DNA of 64,000 nucleotides from Hysterangium stoloniferum (GCA_015178975.1 WHVD01000240.1:1-64000); one strand, 5' to 3'; shown: positions 46,819 to 58,197, numbered from the stretch's first letter. Made by a program: numbers and translations. The notes: generated by a model not told the origin, from the letters alone.

Positions 46819-46987
46819 ACTTTATTGAATATACAAAATTTTACTGAATAATCCTCATATTTTCTAAGTGAGTCTATTCCTTCTGGCCATGACGACTTAT
46901 TCTATGAGTTTATATTTAATTACCTGAAATTTCATCTTTAAAATATGCATGTCCTTTTAAAATACACATAAATGATATAGTTACACA
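46819..46987. other. AT-rich sequence upstream of ORF3 in element M
   Basis: Short AT-rich non-coding stretch between ORF3 and the minisatellite. It probably belongs to the pol-ORF3 spacer of element M. Confidence 0.4.
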
Positions 46988-47101
46988 AGATTATTTGGGT
47001 CAACCTAGATTATTTGGGTTAACCTAGATTATTTGGGTTAACCTAGATCATTTGGGTTAAACAAGATCATTTGGGTTAAACAAGATTATTTGGGTTATGA
47101 C
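46988..47101 (+). repeat. Minisatellite, six 19-bp units
   Basis: About six head-to-tail copies of agattatttgggttaacct with small changes (tcaacct, ttaaaca, agatcattt). It lies in what appears to be the pol-ORF3 spacer of element M. Confidence 0.85.
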
Positions 47102-47295
47102 TTAATCAAACTTTCAAATATATTTCATATAATTTAAATTTAGTTGGTTTAGAGAGTTAACCAGAACTATCTGGGGTACCAATCCCCATTGTGCAATTTA
47201 TTCCAAAAGAATAATCTACAGACAATTGTTTGACTAAATTTGTCAGATATAGGATAAATATTAATATTTTTGCATTCTTCAGGGTGATACCTAAT

Positions 47296-48136
47296 TGTTA
47301 GGATACACACACAGGCCGGGTTTCCGGAGAAACCCGCGGGATATCCGGTAGGACTTGGCTTCAGCTTATAGGCTGCGCCCTCGCTAGATCGTGTTGTCCA
47401 ATTTCAGACAGGCGGACGGGAGTCCCAGGGAGTCTAGGCGGGGTTTGTAGGTCGTAGGTCGTAAGTCGGGGGTCGTGGGTTGTAAGTCAGAGGTCGTGGA
47501 TCGTGAGTCGAGATAGTTGAGAGAGATAGATGCACCGGAGCACGTGGGCTCCGACTAGTGCGAGCGATGTGAATCAAGTAAGGTTTTTAGAGTGGAAAAT
47601 GTTATTAGATTACTGGGGGGAATCTAAGCTAATTTTCTGACTGGATTGTATGTACAACATCTGCCAGTTTATATAGACCATGGAGTGAATGACATACCAA
47701 ATCCAGTAATGGCGAAATGAAACTAACAAAACATGAAACGGGAATAGTAAACACCAAATTGGTGTTAGGAACGGAACAGAACGGAGCAGAGTCCGAATCG
47801 TGACAAAGTATAACCCATAACGGGAAATGGAGCGGGAGCGGAGTCCTAAATTGTGACAGGTCATTTGACTAAAATGGGAACGGGGCTCAATTAGAGTGGT
47901 GACGGGATTCTAAGCGGGATCTGGTGACTGATGCGTGGGACGAAGACGGACATAGACAGAGATGGAGTCTGGGGGAAGTCCGGTGACTAATATGTGTCAT
48001 AATGAGGTCGAACGTAACTAGTCTTGACGTAACAGAGTCCGGGCAGGAAATCCTATAAACAGGCGATTGGTGCTTGTAGCACGTGGGGGTGTACGGGTTA
48101 GTGCCCGGAGTCTGGCGGGATTGTCCGGTCGTAACA
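47296..48136 (+). repeat. Solo LTR, family C (841 bp)
   Basis: Starts TGTTAGGATACAC, ends CGTAACA, and has perfect 5-bp duplications CTAAT at 47291-47295 and 48137-48141. It shares 'ggacttggcttcagcttata' and downstream blocks with the solo LTR at 9215-10271. The TGTTA...TAACA ends are typical of Ty1/copia LTRs, but no internal genes are present to prove the superfamily. Confidence 0.85.
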
Positions 48137-48452
48137 CTAATCAACTGAATTTGATTAAATATTAATTTTACAACAAACAATATAAATATATACTTTAGTG
48201 GATAAATAATTTTTAAAGTTTTGGGCTATCCTCTGTTGTTGGTCCTGCGACATAGTATACTAGTTTGAGAGGTTGATGTGGAGGGAAGAGATAGGGGGAT
48301 AAAATTTTCTTTTGGCGGTTTTACGTTTTTATATTAAATTCAAGCTCCACTCAGGTATTGAGGTGAAAGGCCGAGGGGGATGAATAGTAAAGGGTAGAGT
48401 TGAAGTAAATAAACAATGTTGTCGTTGTGAAAAGGTGAAATAATCGTTAGAT

Positions 48453-49607
48453 TCAGTATATAGTTTTGTAAGCTCTGAGAAGAGTGGGGGCATTATGAAG
48501 GTCATTGCCATTTAACCAGGTGTCCTCTTCCAGTCCATACCCTTTCCATCGAACTTGGAAGAGGAGTCGATTTCGATGCTTTCTGTGTCCCACTATAGCT
48601 TCTACCTCGTTGTGAGAGGTATGGTGAAATACACTCAGGAAATATAGTCGGATGAGCTCTTACTATATTTCCTTTATTATTTCTATTTTCTCTCTTTTAT
48701 TATATCTATAATTAGTTCGATGACCTATGTATGTGGTACATCGACTCTTGTAGGCACACACACGCCAGACTTATGTATTCTAGCGCCCGTAGTTTAGAAC
48801 TCAGACACTTTTTACACCGCAACCACGACTTACCCAGACACCCGTTAGTGTCCTGTAAGTTGTGATTGGTGTATCGTCTCGACTGTCACAGACGGGCTTT
48901 AGCTACTCATTCAAACTGAGTTTCGAACTGTATCAGTTGAAACTCAATCCTTATCTCAACTCGCGTGGACTACATCCACGCTACTCTATTATTCAACTCT
49001 CTAACTACTCTACTTGCACTCGAGCAGTTGTCCAGAATCACACTTAACCAGTCGATTCTGCTTATTCGTTCTAGCTATCTACCTTACTTTAGATAGCTAC
49101 TTCTCTCTACCGTATTGAACTAAGTAGTCAATACGCGTTCGGTCTGTATGAGACTTAGACAGTCAATACATCGTGGTATCATACTTCAACGGTCGATATT
49201 CTTCGTATATAGAACAGTTAGAACTTCTACCACTCTTCACACTTGTACTCCTCGTTGTTACGGTCTAGTTCCCGAGGATTCTCAAGTAGCTCCCTCGATC
49301 CGAATTCCTTGGGGGAGAGATGGTATTTTTTAAGATGGTCTTGGTTGATCACTGGGTGTAGTTGATATTCCGAGGGAATGCGGAGTTGAAAGACTTGAGG
49401 ATTGATCTTCTCCAAGACTTTGAACAGTCCTATTCGTCTTTGTATAAGTTTCCTCCCAGGTCCTTTGGCTTCGACAAGCTTGAGGGAATGGGGATTGATT
49501 AGGACATAATCTCCTTCTGAGATATCTTCCACTGGTCTCCTTTTCTTATTGTAGCTATGAGCTTGCATTTCTTGTGCTCACGCAATCGAGTCCCACACCA
49601 CCTGTTG
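48453..49607 (-). pseudogene. Element M integrase C-terminus and chromodomain, split by solo LTR B
   Basis: Minus-strand pol end of a chromovirus. From 49607: 'AQEMQAHSYNKKRRPVED', then 'LIQRRIGLFKVLEKI', 'LHPVINQDHLKKYH' and 'NNEEYK'. A solo LTR interrupts at 49241-48611. The frame resumes at 48610 with 'EVEAIVGHRKHRNR', 'VRWKGYGLEEDTWLN' and 'NAPTLLRAYK', and stops at 48453-48455. An in-frame TGA lies at 49582-49580, where element 1 has CGA (4299-4301). The upstream part is missing because element P starts at 49608. Confidence 0.88.
48611..49241 (+). repeat. Solo LTR B inside the element M chromodomain
   Basis: 631 bp, TGTGAGAGG...CTCTTCACA. Flanks are CTCGT (48606-48610) and CTTGT (49242-49246), a 5-bp duplication with one substitution. 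Removing the LTR and one copy restores the chromodomain frame (E-E-Y-E/K-V-E-A). The interior holds short hairpins at 48918-48945, 48963-48981, 49033-49060, 49072-49099 and 49111-49135. Confidence 0.9.
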
Positions 49608-50235
49608 TGAGAGGTATGGTGAAATACACTCAGGAAATATAGTCGGATGAGCTCTTACTATATCTCCTTTATTATTTCTATTTTCTCTCTTTTATTATAT
49701 CTATAATTAGTTCGACGACCTATGTATGCGGTACATCGACTCTTGTGGGCGCACACATGCCAGACTTATGTATTCTAGCACCCGTAGTTTAGAACTCAGA
49801 CACTTTTTACACCGCAACCACGATTTACCCAGACACCCATTAGTGTCCTGTAAGTTGTGATTGGTGTATCGTCTCGACCGTCACAGACGGGCTTTAGCTA
49901 TCTACTCTGTCAGAGTTTCGAACTGTACCAGTGGAAACTCAATCCTCATCGCTACTCGTGTGGACCACATCCACGCTATTCTATTATTTGACTCTCTAGT
50001 ACTCTACTTTACTCTCGAGCAGTCATTCAGAATCGCACTTGACAGTCGATTCTACTTATTTGTTTTAGCTCTCTACCTTATTCTAGATAGCTACTTCCTT
50101 CTACCGTATTGAACTAAGTAGTCAATACGTGTTCATTCTGTATTAGACTTCGACAGTCAATACATCTTAGTGTCGCACCTAAACGGTCGATATTCTTCAT
50201 ATATAGAACGGTTAGAACTTCCACTACTCTTCACA
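49608..50235 (+). repeat. 5' LTR of element P (family B)
   Basis: 628 bp, TGTGAGAGG...CTCTTCACA, closely similar to 48611-49241. It is followed by a primer-site candidate and gag, so it is a 5' LTR. The left edge cuts the integrase of element M. The matching 3' LTR lies beyond the window. Confidence 0.88.
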
Positions 50236-50236
50236 G

Positions 50237-50250
50237 TGGTGATCCGAGCC
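50237..50250 (+). promoter_or_regulatory. Candidate primer binding site of element P
   Basis: tggtgatccgagcc begins one base after the LTR end, where a tRNA 3'-end complement starting TGG is expected. I cannot name the tRNA from memory; self-priming has not been excluded. Confidence 0.45.
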
Positions 50251-50311
50251 GGACCGCTCTTTCCCTACGAAGAAAAACATTTATTTCAACTATCAAATTC
50301 TAAGCACGTAA

Positions 50312-53033
50312 ATGACCACTGGCAAGAACCAAACACCGAGATCTTCGATGACCCCGAGTAGTTCAAAACCTCATCAAAGACCTGCAAGTCTGGAACCACC
50401 CCGTAACGTCACCATGAGGAAGTCTTTGTTGACTTTTCAAAAACCAGCTCCTCCCGGAAGTTCCGTCGAAGCAGTAGCTGGACCGTCAATGGATGCCCCT
50501 CCAAGTCCACGAGAAGAACATCCGTCAACTGAGCAGTTGAACGTCCCCGGAGCTAATGTTGAAACTACCTGTGCTCCTGAACCTGTTCTCTCGTTCCTGC
50601 CTAAACAGGTCATCCTTAAGCAATTCTTTAGGGGTCATATGATTTATGCCCAGCCCATCGACTTACAATGGGATGCATACTATGCCAATCGAATTTCTGC
50701 GGATCAGGTTACTCCCTTTGTGGAGGAGTACAATACGGACTACCCCCTCTTACCAGTGACTGTAGCAGTCTGGTTAGGTCGTTATTAGGCTATTTTATCG
50801 GCGCAGGATCTATTCACACGACCTGGAACCCTTGAGGATTTGACTCGCTCGATTCCCGAATGGTTGAGTGAAGTTGCTTCTGTGATGGAAGGAGGAAGGA
50901 CAGTTCTTAAACAAGAAGTGTTCTCTTCATTTCTCGAGGCGCTCTGCACACATGATGATGCGCTGCAAATCCTTCACGTCCTACTCGGTGGGGATCACAT
51001 CGTCCCCAAAGTTGACTACCAGTATATATACATCCGGATGTTGGAGGAGTCTCTTAACGGGATTACTCGGAATTCTTCGTTTGCGTATTTTACTTTAAGG
51101 GGTCGGTTAAGGTGAAATCAGAGGAGACTTGATAAGATGGTTTTGGAAGTGCTTTACCCTTATGGTGATTCCATCCAGGTACCCGATTCACCCATCTCCA
51201 CAACCAGTTCGTTTGTTCGTACCCTGAATGGATCTCCCGACACTCGTTTCCTTCATTCGCTCAATCGTCCCATTATTTTGCAAGACTTCCCGTCAGACAT
51301 GAGGATGCAAGTTGTGGAACATCTTCAGGAAAAAGGAATGGAAATATGCATCCCCCTCTATCAACCTCAACCTCGTCGACCTTTGAATACAGTCGAAATC
51401 GAGAGAGGGATCGCGACGGAACCTAGCCCTACCCCCCATCAGGAAATTCACCGCTCTCACGTCGCATTCGAACGAATCCCTGGTAATACGAACATAGGTG
51501 ATGAACCAACTATGACTAGGAATCGATCAGTCGCCAACAGGGGTCGACCGTCTTTCTCCACTGCTGTGAAGAGTCGATAGATTCTGACCATTCAATATAC
51601 GAAGTATAGTGTTTTATTCAACTACTATTATTAAGTATTGACCGTCCTGTACAATACTGTAGATTACTAGACTGATAGTACTAGTAAAGAGACGCACTAC
51701 ACATCACAAGAGCAACTGCACAGTTGCTCATGACGATAAGGACTGGAGGAAAGAATAGTTGACCTTTACGGTACAACTTGTAACTAGAAGTAAGAAAGAT
51801 AGTCAGCAAAAGACTGAATATCAGAGGTAGAGATATAGCAGCGCGAATCGACTAGAGTGTCGATGAGTGCAAAGACTTGAGAATGGGACTTGACCTTCAC
51901 GGTTCGAGTCCAAAGATTACTATTATGCAAGAAGTTGCTACCTTTATAAGTAGCTGAGACTTCACCCTTGACACCTCTCGCTATTCGACGTCGAGGTCGT
52001 TACAAGGTGGTGTCTGCTGGGTAAAAAGTGTCTATCTTTTGGCGCCAAGAGCACCCATAGGTATACACAAGACTTCGAACTAAGAAATACGGGTATGCTC
52101 GAAGGATATAGGGAATTAAAGAAAAGAAATAGAAACTAGATAATATAGTACTATAATATGCATATTAATCCACTGTCCAATTATGCATATATGCATACCC
52201 TTCACAACTGCATTCACCGAGGGTATAGCTGGTCAGGTTGCTGGTCGAGGATCGCTGAATCCAGTCGATCCTCGCCATTCCCTGCCGATCTCCTCCAACC
52301 CCTTTCTGCCATCGGGAGGACCTCCTGATTCATCTGGGAGTTCTAGTACCTCAAGCTATGGAGGGAATTCGGGATGTGGGGGGCGTCACGGTACAGTACC
52401 TAACTCTCCCTTTCAAACTCCGATGCAGTCTCGAGCCAGCGCGCCTATCGATGACTTACCTAAGGATAAAAGGATTGCTCTTAACACCAACGACATCACG
52501 ATCAAATGGTCAGACCTTCCCGAATACGATAGGACTCAATCCAAGGCGTTGATTACATCATGGATATTATGAGCCTCTTGGAGATCTCTGACTCCATGAG
52601 TACATTGTTGGGAGTCGCTCTGCCAAGACGACTCACTGGCGGTGCTAAGATCTGGTGGAGTACCTTAGACTGTGAACATTGCACTGAATTTAGTCGATCT
52701 CACGGATCGTTTCTTTGGGGCATCGTAGAAGGATTACTTGGAACTCGTTGGCGTGAATCCTTGGCTCTAGAATGGGAAGCCATGAAATTTCGACAGGCCG
52801 GTCACAATCATGAGACACCCGTTCATTACATTCAGCGAAGGGTCAAGCTCTATCGATTCTTGTATGGGTTCCACCAAAACCGGAAGGACAAAATGCACAG
52901 ACTTATCCTGACACTGCCCATGGAATGGCTTTATCTTCTACAGGGACAACCTATCGACGACATCATGAGCCTACAGACTTACACGAACAATTTACAAGAG
53001 GCTCTGATTAATGCTTGGGTTCAAACACATTGA
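50312..53033 (+). pseudogene. Element P gag, disrupted
   Basis: Gag starts MTTGKNQTPRSSM at 50312. The frame carries TAG at 50786-50788 and TGA at 51113-51115, then is split by a solo LTR A (51565-52206) that inserted with ACTGC duplications. Removing the LTR rejoins 'GRPSFSTA' to 'FTEGIAGQVAGRG'. A further frame change falls near 52560. The next part, 'GGAKIWWSTLDCEH' to 'PMEWLYLLQGQP', is the retrotransposon gag-like capsid region. It ends in a TGA at 53031-53033 with the same frame open beyond. Confidence 0.82.
51565..52206 (-). repeat. Solo LTR A in element P gag
   Basis: 642 bp in reverse orientation (minus-strand ends TGTGAAGGGTATGC...CTCTTCACA). Perfect 5-bp duplications ACTGC lie at 51560-51564 and 52207-52211. 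It resembles the copies at 7215 and 43696. Confidence 0.93.
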
Positions 53034-54764
53034 GAGCGTTATCGGTTTCAGAAACCCAGAGTCATGATCGCCGAGCAAGACGAGTCGGATCCTTGGCATG
53101 AGGAAGAGCACTCTGGAGAATTCAATCTCACTAATCGAGGCCACGTCCTCCTCAGTGAACTCGAGGATAAAACCATCCCCAGGAGATCGAATGCTAAGCA
53201 GGGTAAGAAACATGGCAAGTTCTTTTTCGAACGAAGTGACAAGAAAAGCATCGCCAAACCTCCGAAGGAGTGTTGGATTTGTGGGAGTTTAGAGCATTTC
53301 AAGATCGACTGCCCCCATGTGGGCAGGATGTCGCACTATGTCTCTATTAACAAGTGCTCCACGCAGAACCCAATGGAGGAGGCGGAGGATCAAAGGGCTT
53401 ATGAAACGGTTTATGGATTAAGTGTACAGGGACAAGTACATAACATTGATAAGGAATCGATTTTCATTTCTGTCTACCTTCCTCAGCCAGAGGACAGCAT
53501 TGTTTCAGACGTGAAAGCATCCTCGAATGAGAACGAGACATCGCAAGTTTATGTTTCTATATCAGACCATGATTTTCTTGAGAAAGGAGACTGGCTAGAC
53601 GTTCATCGTCAGAACCGTGAAGGTCTGACTGAGACGAGAGTTTTATCGCAACCTGAACCTCCCACCATTGAGGAAATCGTCGACGAGGACACATTTGCGA
53701 ACCAATCTAAGGAAATAAGTCAGACCTACATTATAGAAGACCCCTCTGAGTCAGAGGGATCGGAGGAGGAGAGCTTCCCCTTCGACCCAGGGCAATTACC
53801 CGACTTAATTCCTTGCGAGGAGTCAGACTCTGAAGCGGACAACTCTATTTCGAACACCACTCCCAAGGTACCTAACGGTAGACGTATCAGGAGGAACGTC
53901 AAACTGGCTGCAAGAAAAGAAAGCAAAAGACCTAGAGTTCAATACCCTCGATCCAGTCGACTTATGAAAGAGGATTCAACTATTATCTATTGCAGAAGGG
54001 ACCCTCCGGATGGATATTCCAGTATTGGGATTTCAGCATTACACGTCTACGGATGCGTAGGGAATTCAGAAGCCTCAAATCCTATTAAAATCAGGCTGGA
54101 TGCTGGAGCTGACCTCTCCTTAATCTCGGAGGATTTCTATAAGGAACTAGAGGACCGTCCTAAACTCAAGCAAGGACTCAAGCTGTGCCTCGTACAACTT
54201 ACTGGTAATGCCAAAGTATTAGGATACGTCAACGTCCCCATTTATCTTGAGGACGACACCGGTATACTCCTTAAATTTACCGCCAAAATGTACATTGTCC
54301 GAGGTATGACCATCCCGATCCTTCTTGGAGAAGACTTTCACGTGAACTATGAGATCGGGATACTGCGAGACCAACCGCTGGGTTCCAGATTGATCTTGCC
54401 TGGGAGAGCAGGATCTATCCCAGCCAGTTCTTCCAAGGAGCCACAGCCTTTAACCTTTTCGATTAGCAAGATCCCCCTTGAGGAGCTAGCCAATGACTCA
54501 CCTGAATTGACTTCCAAACCAGACAAAGGAGTGTGTACTGAAAGAGTCACACGGGCCTTACAAGATTGTACTATAGAACCGGAATCAGCTCGATTAGTAC
54601 CAATCTTTGTAGGAGATCTTATTGGTGACCAATGGATAGTCGAGGGAGTTGTCTTGCAGAATGACGATGGGAGTATACTAGCTGCTCCCACCACCGCCAT
54701 CTCTAGGGAACGTGCCATGATACCTCTCACTAATCCCTCTCTGATGCCAAGAATCATCAGATGA
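53034..54764 (+). pseudogene. Element P zinc knuckle and aspartic protease
   Basis: This continues the gag frame after the TGA at 53031. A CCHC knuckle, CWICGSLEHFKIDC, is followed by an acidic linker and the retropepsin region 'KIRLDAGADLSLIS'. The catalytic triplet reads DAG instead of DTG/DSG, so the protease is probably dead. The frame ends at TGA 54762-54764; the aligned codon of element 1 (1209-1211) is CGA, and the frame continues beyond the stop with 'GETVGLIHDANKWA'. Confidence 0.88.
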
Positions 54765-55104
54765 GGGGAAACCGTTGGATTAATTCATGACGCGAACAAA
54801 TGGGCCCAGACTCCTAGATCTTCAACTGAGAAAGCATCGATGCAGTCAACGGCAACCAAGATCGCCCATCTCGTCGAGAGTCTATCAAAAATAGAAGAGG
54901 AGCGTGTCCTTAATCCTCAATCCTCCGGACTGCCCCCAGAACGGGAACTCACAGATGATTTTGACCCGGCAGGTCCTAAAACGTCAGAGGTTGCCACCAC
55001 GGAAACGTTTCGTGCGGAAGATCTGCATAAGCTGGTTAACTTAGGACCTGACATCCCTACCGATGTCTCCTCCCGCTTGGAGTCGGTATTAACTAAGAAT
55101 GTCC

Positions 55105-55348
55105 TGTTAGATTATATAATACCAACCATTGTTCCAACTGGGACCATATGGTGTACAGCTCTGAGTTCAGTGTGTATATGATCTAATAGGAATGGCACTT
55201 AGGGTTATATCCTTAAGTACAGTGTAAGACCAAACCTATCCAAGGTCAGATGGTGTAGTGGTTAACACCTTCATTATGTAATCGAGAGATCCTGGGTTCA
55301 ATCCCCAGTCTGGCTATTCATTTTCTACATTACTTATGTTTTCTAACA
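55105..55348 (+). repeat. Left LTR of the miniature element
   Basis: 244 bp, appears identical by eye to 55517-55760. It contains the tRNA-like sequence at 55244-55316. Confidence 0.9.
55244..55316 (+). tRNA. tRNA-like sequence in left LTR (anticodon arm decayed)
   Basis: Exactly 73 nt. Acceptor GGTCAGA pairs with TCTGGCT (two wobbles). T8 is present. D stem GTGT/ACAC flanks the loop AGTGGTTA. T stem CTGGG/CCCAG flanks TTCAATC, giving a canonical B box. The anticodon stem TTCAT/TCGAG pairs poorly and position 33 is A, not T, so a decoding tRNA is unlikely. A TTTT run (55321-55324), a Pol III stop, lies five bases downstream. Confidence 0.55.
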
Positions 55349-55516
55349 TGGTAGCAACTCCAAGGTTAACTTGGTTTGGCTGTATTTGTGTGTATGGTAT
55401 AGTGGACAAGTCTGGACGAAAAAGAGCCAGAGAGGACCTATACTGGCATATGATATAGTTAATGCCCAAGATCGAACCTGGAGTGTAGAATGAACAATGC
55501 TGGCATTAAGGGGGTG

Positions 55517-55760
55517 TGTTAGATTATATAATACCAACCATTGTTCCAACTGGGACCATATGGTGTACAGCTCTGAGTTCAGTGTGTATATGATCTAATA
55601 GGAATGGCACTTAGGGTTATATCCTTAAGTACAGTGTAAGACCAAACCTATCCAAGGTCAGATGGTGTAGTGGTTAACACCTTCATTATGTAATCGAGAG
55701 ATCCTGGGTTCAATCCCCAGTCTGGCTATTCATTTTCTACATTACTTATGTTTTCTAACA
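55517..55760 (+). repeat. Right LTR of the miniature element
   Basis: 244 bp, appears identical to the left LTR. It is preceded by the purine tract aagggggtg. Confidence 0.9.
55656..55728 (+). tRNA. tRNA-like sequence in right LTR (anticodon arm decayed)
   Basis: Second copy of the sequence at 55244-55316, 412 bp downstream. Same arms, same decayed anticodon arm and the same downstream TTTT. Confidence 0.55.
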
Positions 55761-57871
55761 TGTCCTAGCCTTCGGAGTAGACGGGCGACTGGGACAAGTG
55801 GATGTCAAGGTCAATGTCCCATTGAAAGAGGGCGCGCAACCTATTTCAATGTCAATGTTCCCAACCTCCCCAGCTAATAGGAAAGTCATTGATGAACAAA
55901 TGGATACTTGGTTCCAACAGGGAGTAATTGAACCGTCCAAGAGTCCTTGGGGGGCACCAGCCTTTGTCGTCTATCGCAATGGGAAACCACGAGTAGTGAT
56001 CGACTATAGAAAGTTGAACAGTCTAACAGTTCCCGACGAATTCCCACTGCCACGCCAGTCGGAAATCATGCAAGCGCTTTCGGGCTCCAACATCTTATCT
56101 TCCTTCGATGCACTAGCTGGTTTTACCCAACTTGAAATGTTAGAGGAAGACAAGCCGAAGACCGCCTTCAGATCCCATCGAGGACTGTGGCAATTCAGGA
56201 GAATGCCCTTTGGACTTTGTAATGGACCTTCTATATTCCAAAGGGTTATGCAAACCGTACTTACACCTTACTTATGGATATTCTGCCTGGTTTATATTGA
56301 CAACATCGTGATCTTTTCTAAGACATGGGACGATCATCTAGAACATTTAGATCAGGTTTTACAAGCCATAATTGCTGCGGGAATCACTCTCTCGCCCAAA
56401 AAGTGCTATGTGGGGTATCATTCGATTCTACTACTAGGACATAAGGTGTCTAGACTCGGCTTTTTGACCCATCAAGAAAAGGTCGCCGCTATATTAGAAT
56501 TCTCGACACCCTCTAAGATAGCAGATCTTCAACGTTTTCTAGGAATGGTTTTGTACTTCTCCGCATACATACCATTTTACTCCTGGACAGTCACTCCACT
56601 TTTCAACCTCTTGAAGAAAGGAGTTCGTTGGAATTGGGATTCTGAACATGCCCGAGCTTTTGAGGACATCAAGGTTGCGTTGAGCTCAGCTCCAGTACTC
56701 GGACACCCCACGAGCGGTATGCCTTATCGGTTATACACAGACGCTTCGGACGTTGCGCTAGGATGTTGTCTCCAACAAATACAGAAAATGATGCTTAAAG
56801 ACCTTAAGGATATGAAAATTTATGCCCAAGCACGAGCAGCCTTCAATCAATCACGAGACATGCCCATCTTTGTTACTCGTTATAAAACCAAGGAGCCAGA
56901 ATTCACCTGGACAGATTCCTGGGCTGCAGATTTTGACGACACCAGTGTCACGGTCGAACACGTTATCGCCTATTGGAGCCGTATGCTCAAGAAAGCAGAA
57001 TGTAACTATTCAGCCACAGAGTGAGAAGCGTTAGCCGCTAAAGAAGGATTAGTCCATTTCCAGCCCTTTATCGAAGGCGAACATATCCTTCTGATCACTG
57101 ACCATGCGGCATTACAATGGGCCAGATCTTACGAGAATACTAATCATCGACTGGCCGCATGGGGGGCGGTATATGCTGCATACCCCGGTCTGGAAATCCT
57201 ACATAGAGCAGGACAAATACATAGCAATGTTGACCCACTGTCCAGACTTCCTCGAGTACCAGACTATGCTAGCCCCACAAGAGACGACCTTTTACCGATC
57301 GTAGTGGATTCTTATAACCGGAATGACAATGAGACATTATGGGAGAACAAACCAGCGGAAAAAGCTGTCTTTCTCACTCGTCACGAGTTAGTTGAACCAG
57401 TCGGAACCATGGAAGAGGTCCCCCAAACGAAATGGGACTTGCACAATCTCCCCAGAAACGATGAAACCGATGAAGCGAATTTTACTCTCTCGAATCCACA
57501 ATTGCTTATAGAGATCGACGAAAATTACGCTAAGGAACTTCGCGATGGATACCAGAAGGATCCCGCCTTCAGAAATCATTACGCCACCGATCCCATTTCT
57601 CCAAACATGGTAACTACTCCTTTGCATTATTTCATCGGCAAGAATAAGTTATTGTTCTTTCGAGATTCGGACTGGAAAAGTTGAATCTGTGTTCCTAGCA
57701 GCATGACAACAACCATACTCAAGCTGATACATGATAATCCTTTCAAAGGAGCTCATGCAGGCGGCCACAGGCTCTTTAATCTGATGAAAGACCGTTTCTT
57801 CTGGCCGAGGATGTTGCATGACTGCGTGGTGTACGCTCGCAGCTGCGACATATGCCAGAAAACTAAAATTG

Positions 57872-58176
57872 TGTTGAAACAGTTGAATAACTCTTGACAA
57901 ACACCCTGTGAGTGTGAGGAAAGTAAACACTTAATGTATTCAACTGTGAAATAACTACATACCTGTGAGTGTGAGGAAAGTAAACACTAAGGAGACTTTC
58001 CCACACCCACAGCGGAGTATACTACAGGGTGCTTACCTAAGCACCTACACATCAGTTACCTTACTAGGTAACTCACTCAATACTGCACCTACAGTGCTGG
58101 GAAAAATACTACAAATATCAGAAAAATATAGGGAACATCATAGACTATGTAAGAGCTGTAATATCATACTCTAACA
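57872..58176 (-). repeat. 3' LTR of the copia element
   Basis: 305 bp, appears identical to 63044-63348. It contains a 26-bp direct repeat (ctgtgagtgtgaggaaagta plus following bases) at about 57906 and 57963. Confidence 0.92.
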
Positions 58177-58191
58177 CTCCCACCTGATGAG
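58177..58191 (-). promoter_or_regulatory. Polypurine tract of the copia element
   Basis: Read on the minus strand, ctcatcaggtgggag directly precedes the TGTTAGAG start of the 3' LTR. Confidence 0.7.
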
Positions 58192-58197
58192 ACAGCT

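Larger units (their letters stand above)
55105..55760 (+). mobile_element. Miniature LTR retrotransposon (TRIM-like) with tRNA-like LTRs
   Basis: 656 bp. Two 244 bp LTRs (55105-55348, 55517-55760) that appear identical by eye, both TGTTAG...CTAACA, flank a 168 bp interior. Perfect 5-bp duplications TGTCC lie at 55100-55104 and 55761-55765. The interior opens with tggtagcaactcc directly after the left LTR (candidate primer site, compatible at its first seven bases with a fungal initiator Met tRNA 3' end). It closes with the purine tract aagggggtg before the right LTR. No protein is coded, so it must be mobilised by another element. Apparently identical LTRs indicate a recent insertion. Confidence 0.88.
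54765..57871 (+). pseudogene. Element P RT, RNase H and integrase zinc domain
   Basis: Pol continues after the TGA at 54762, is interrupted by the miniature LTR element at 55105-55760 (after 'LTKNV'), and resumes at 'LAFGVDGRLGQVDV'. RT motifs are 'VIEPSKSPWGAPAFVV' and 'SSFDALAGFTQLEM'. The catalytic box reads YIDNIVIFSK (second Asp lost). RNase H (LYTDASDVALGCCL) follows. TGA stops occur at 57022-57024 and 57682-57684. The integrase HHCC domain ends 'CDICQKTKI', where the copia element has inserted. Confidence 0.9.

Noticed and set aside
53031-53033. TGA between capsid region and zinc knuckle as a programmed gag-pol readthrough site
   Set aside because: It lies before the CCHC knuckle, so inside gag, and the element carries several other decayed stops and a frameshift. 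Mutation is the simpler reading.
55244-55316. Functional host tRNA gene
   Set aside because: Anticodon stem does not pair and position 33 is not T. It lies inside a mobile LTR in two copies.
57965-58174. 69-codon ORF repeated at 63137-63346
   Set aside because: It lies wholly in the copia LTRs, on the antisense strand. It is duplicated only because the LTRs are.
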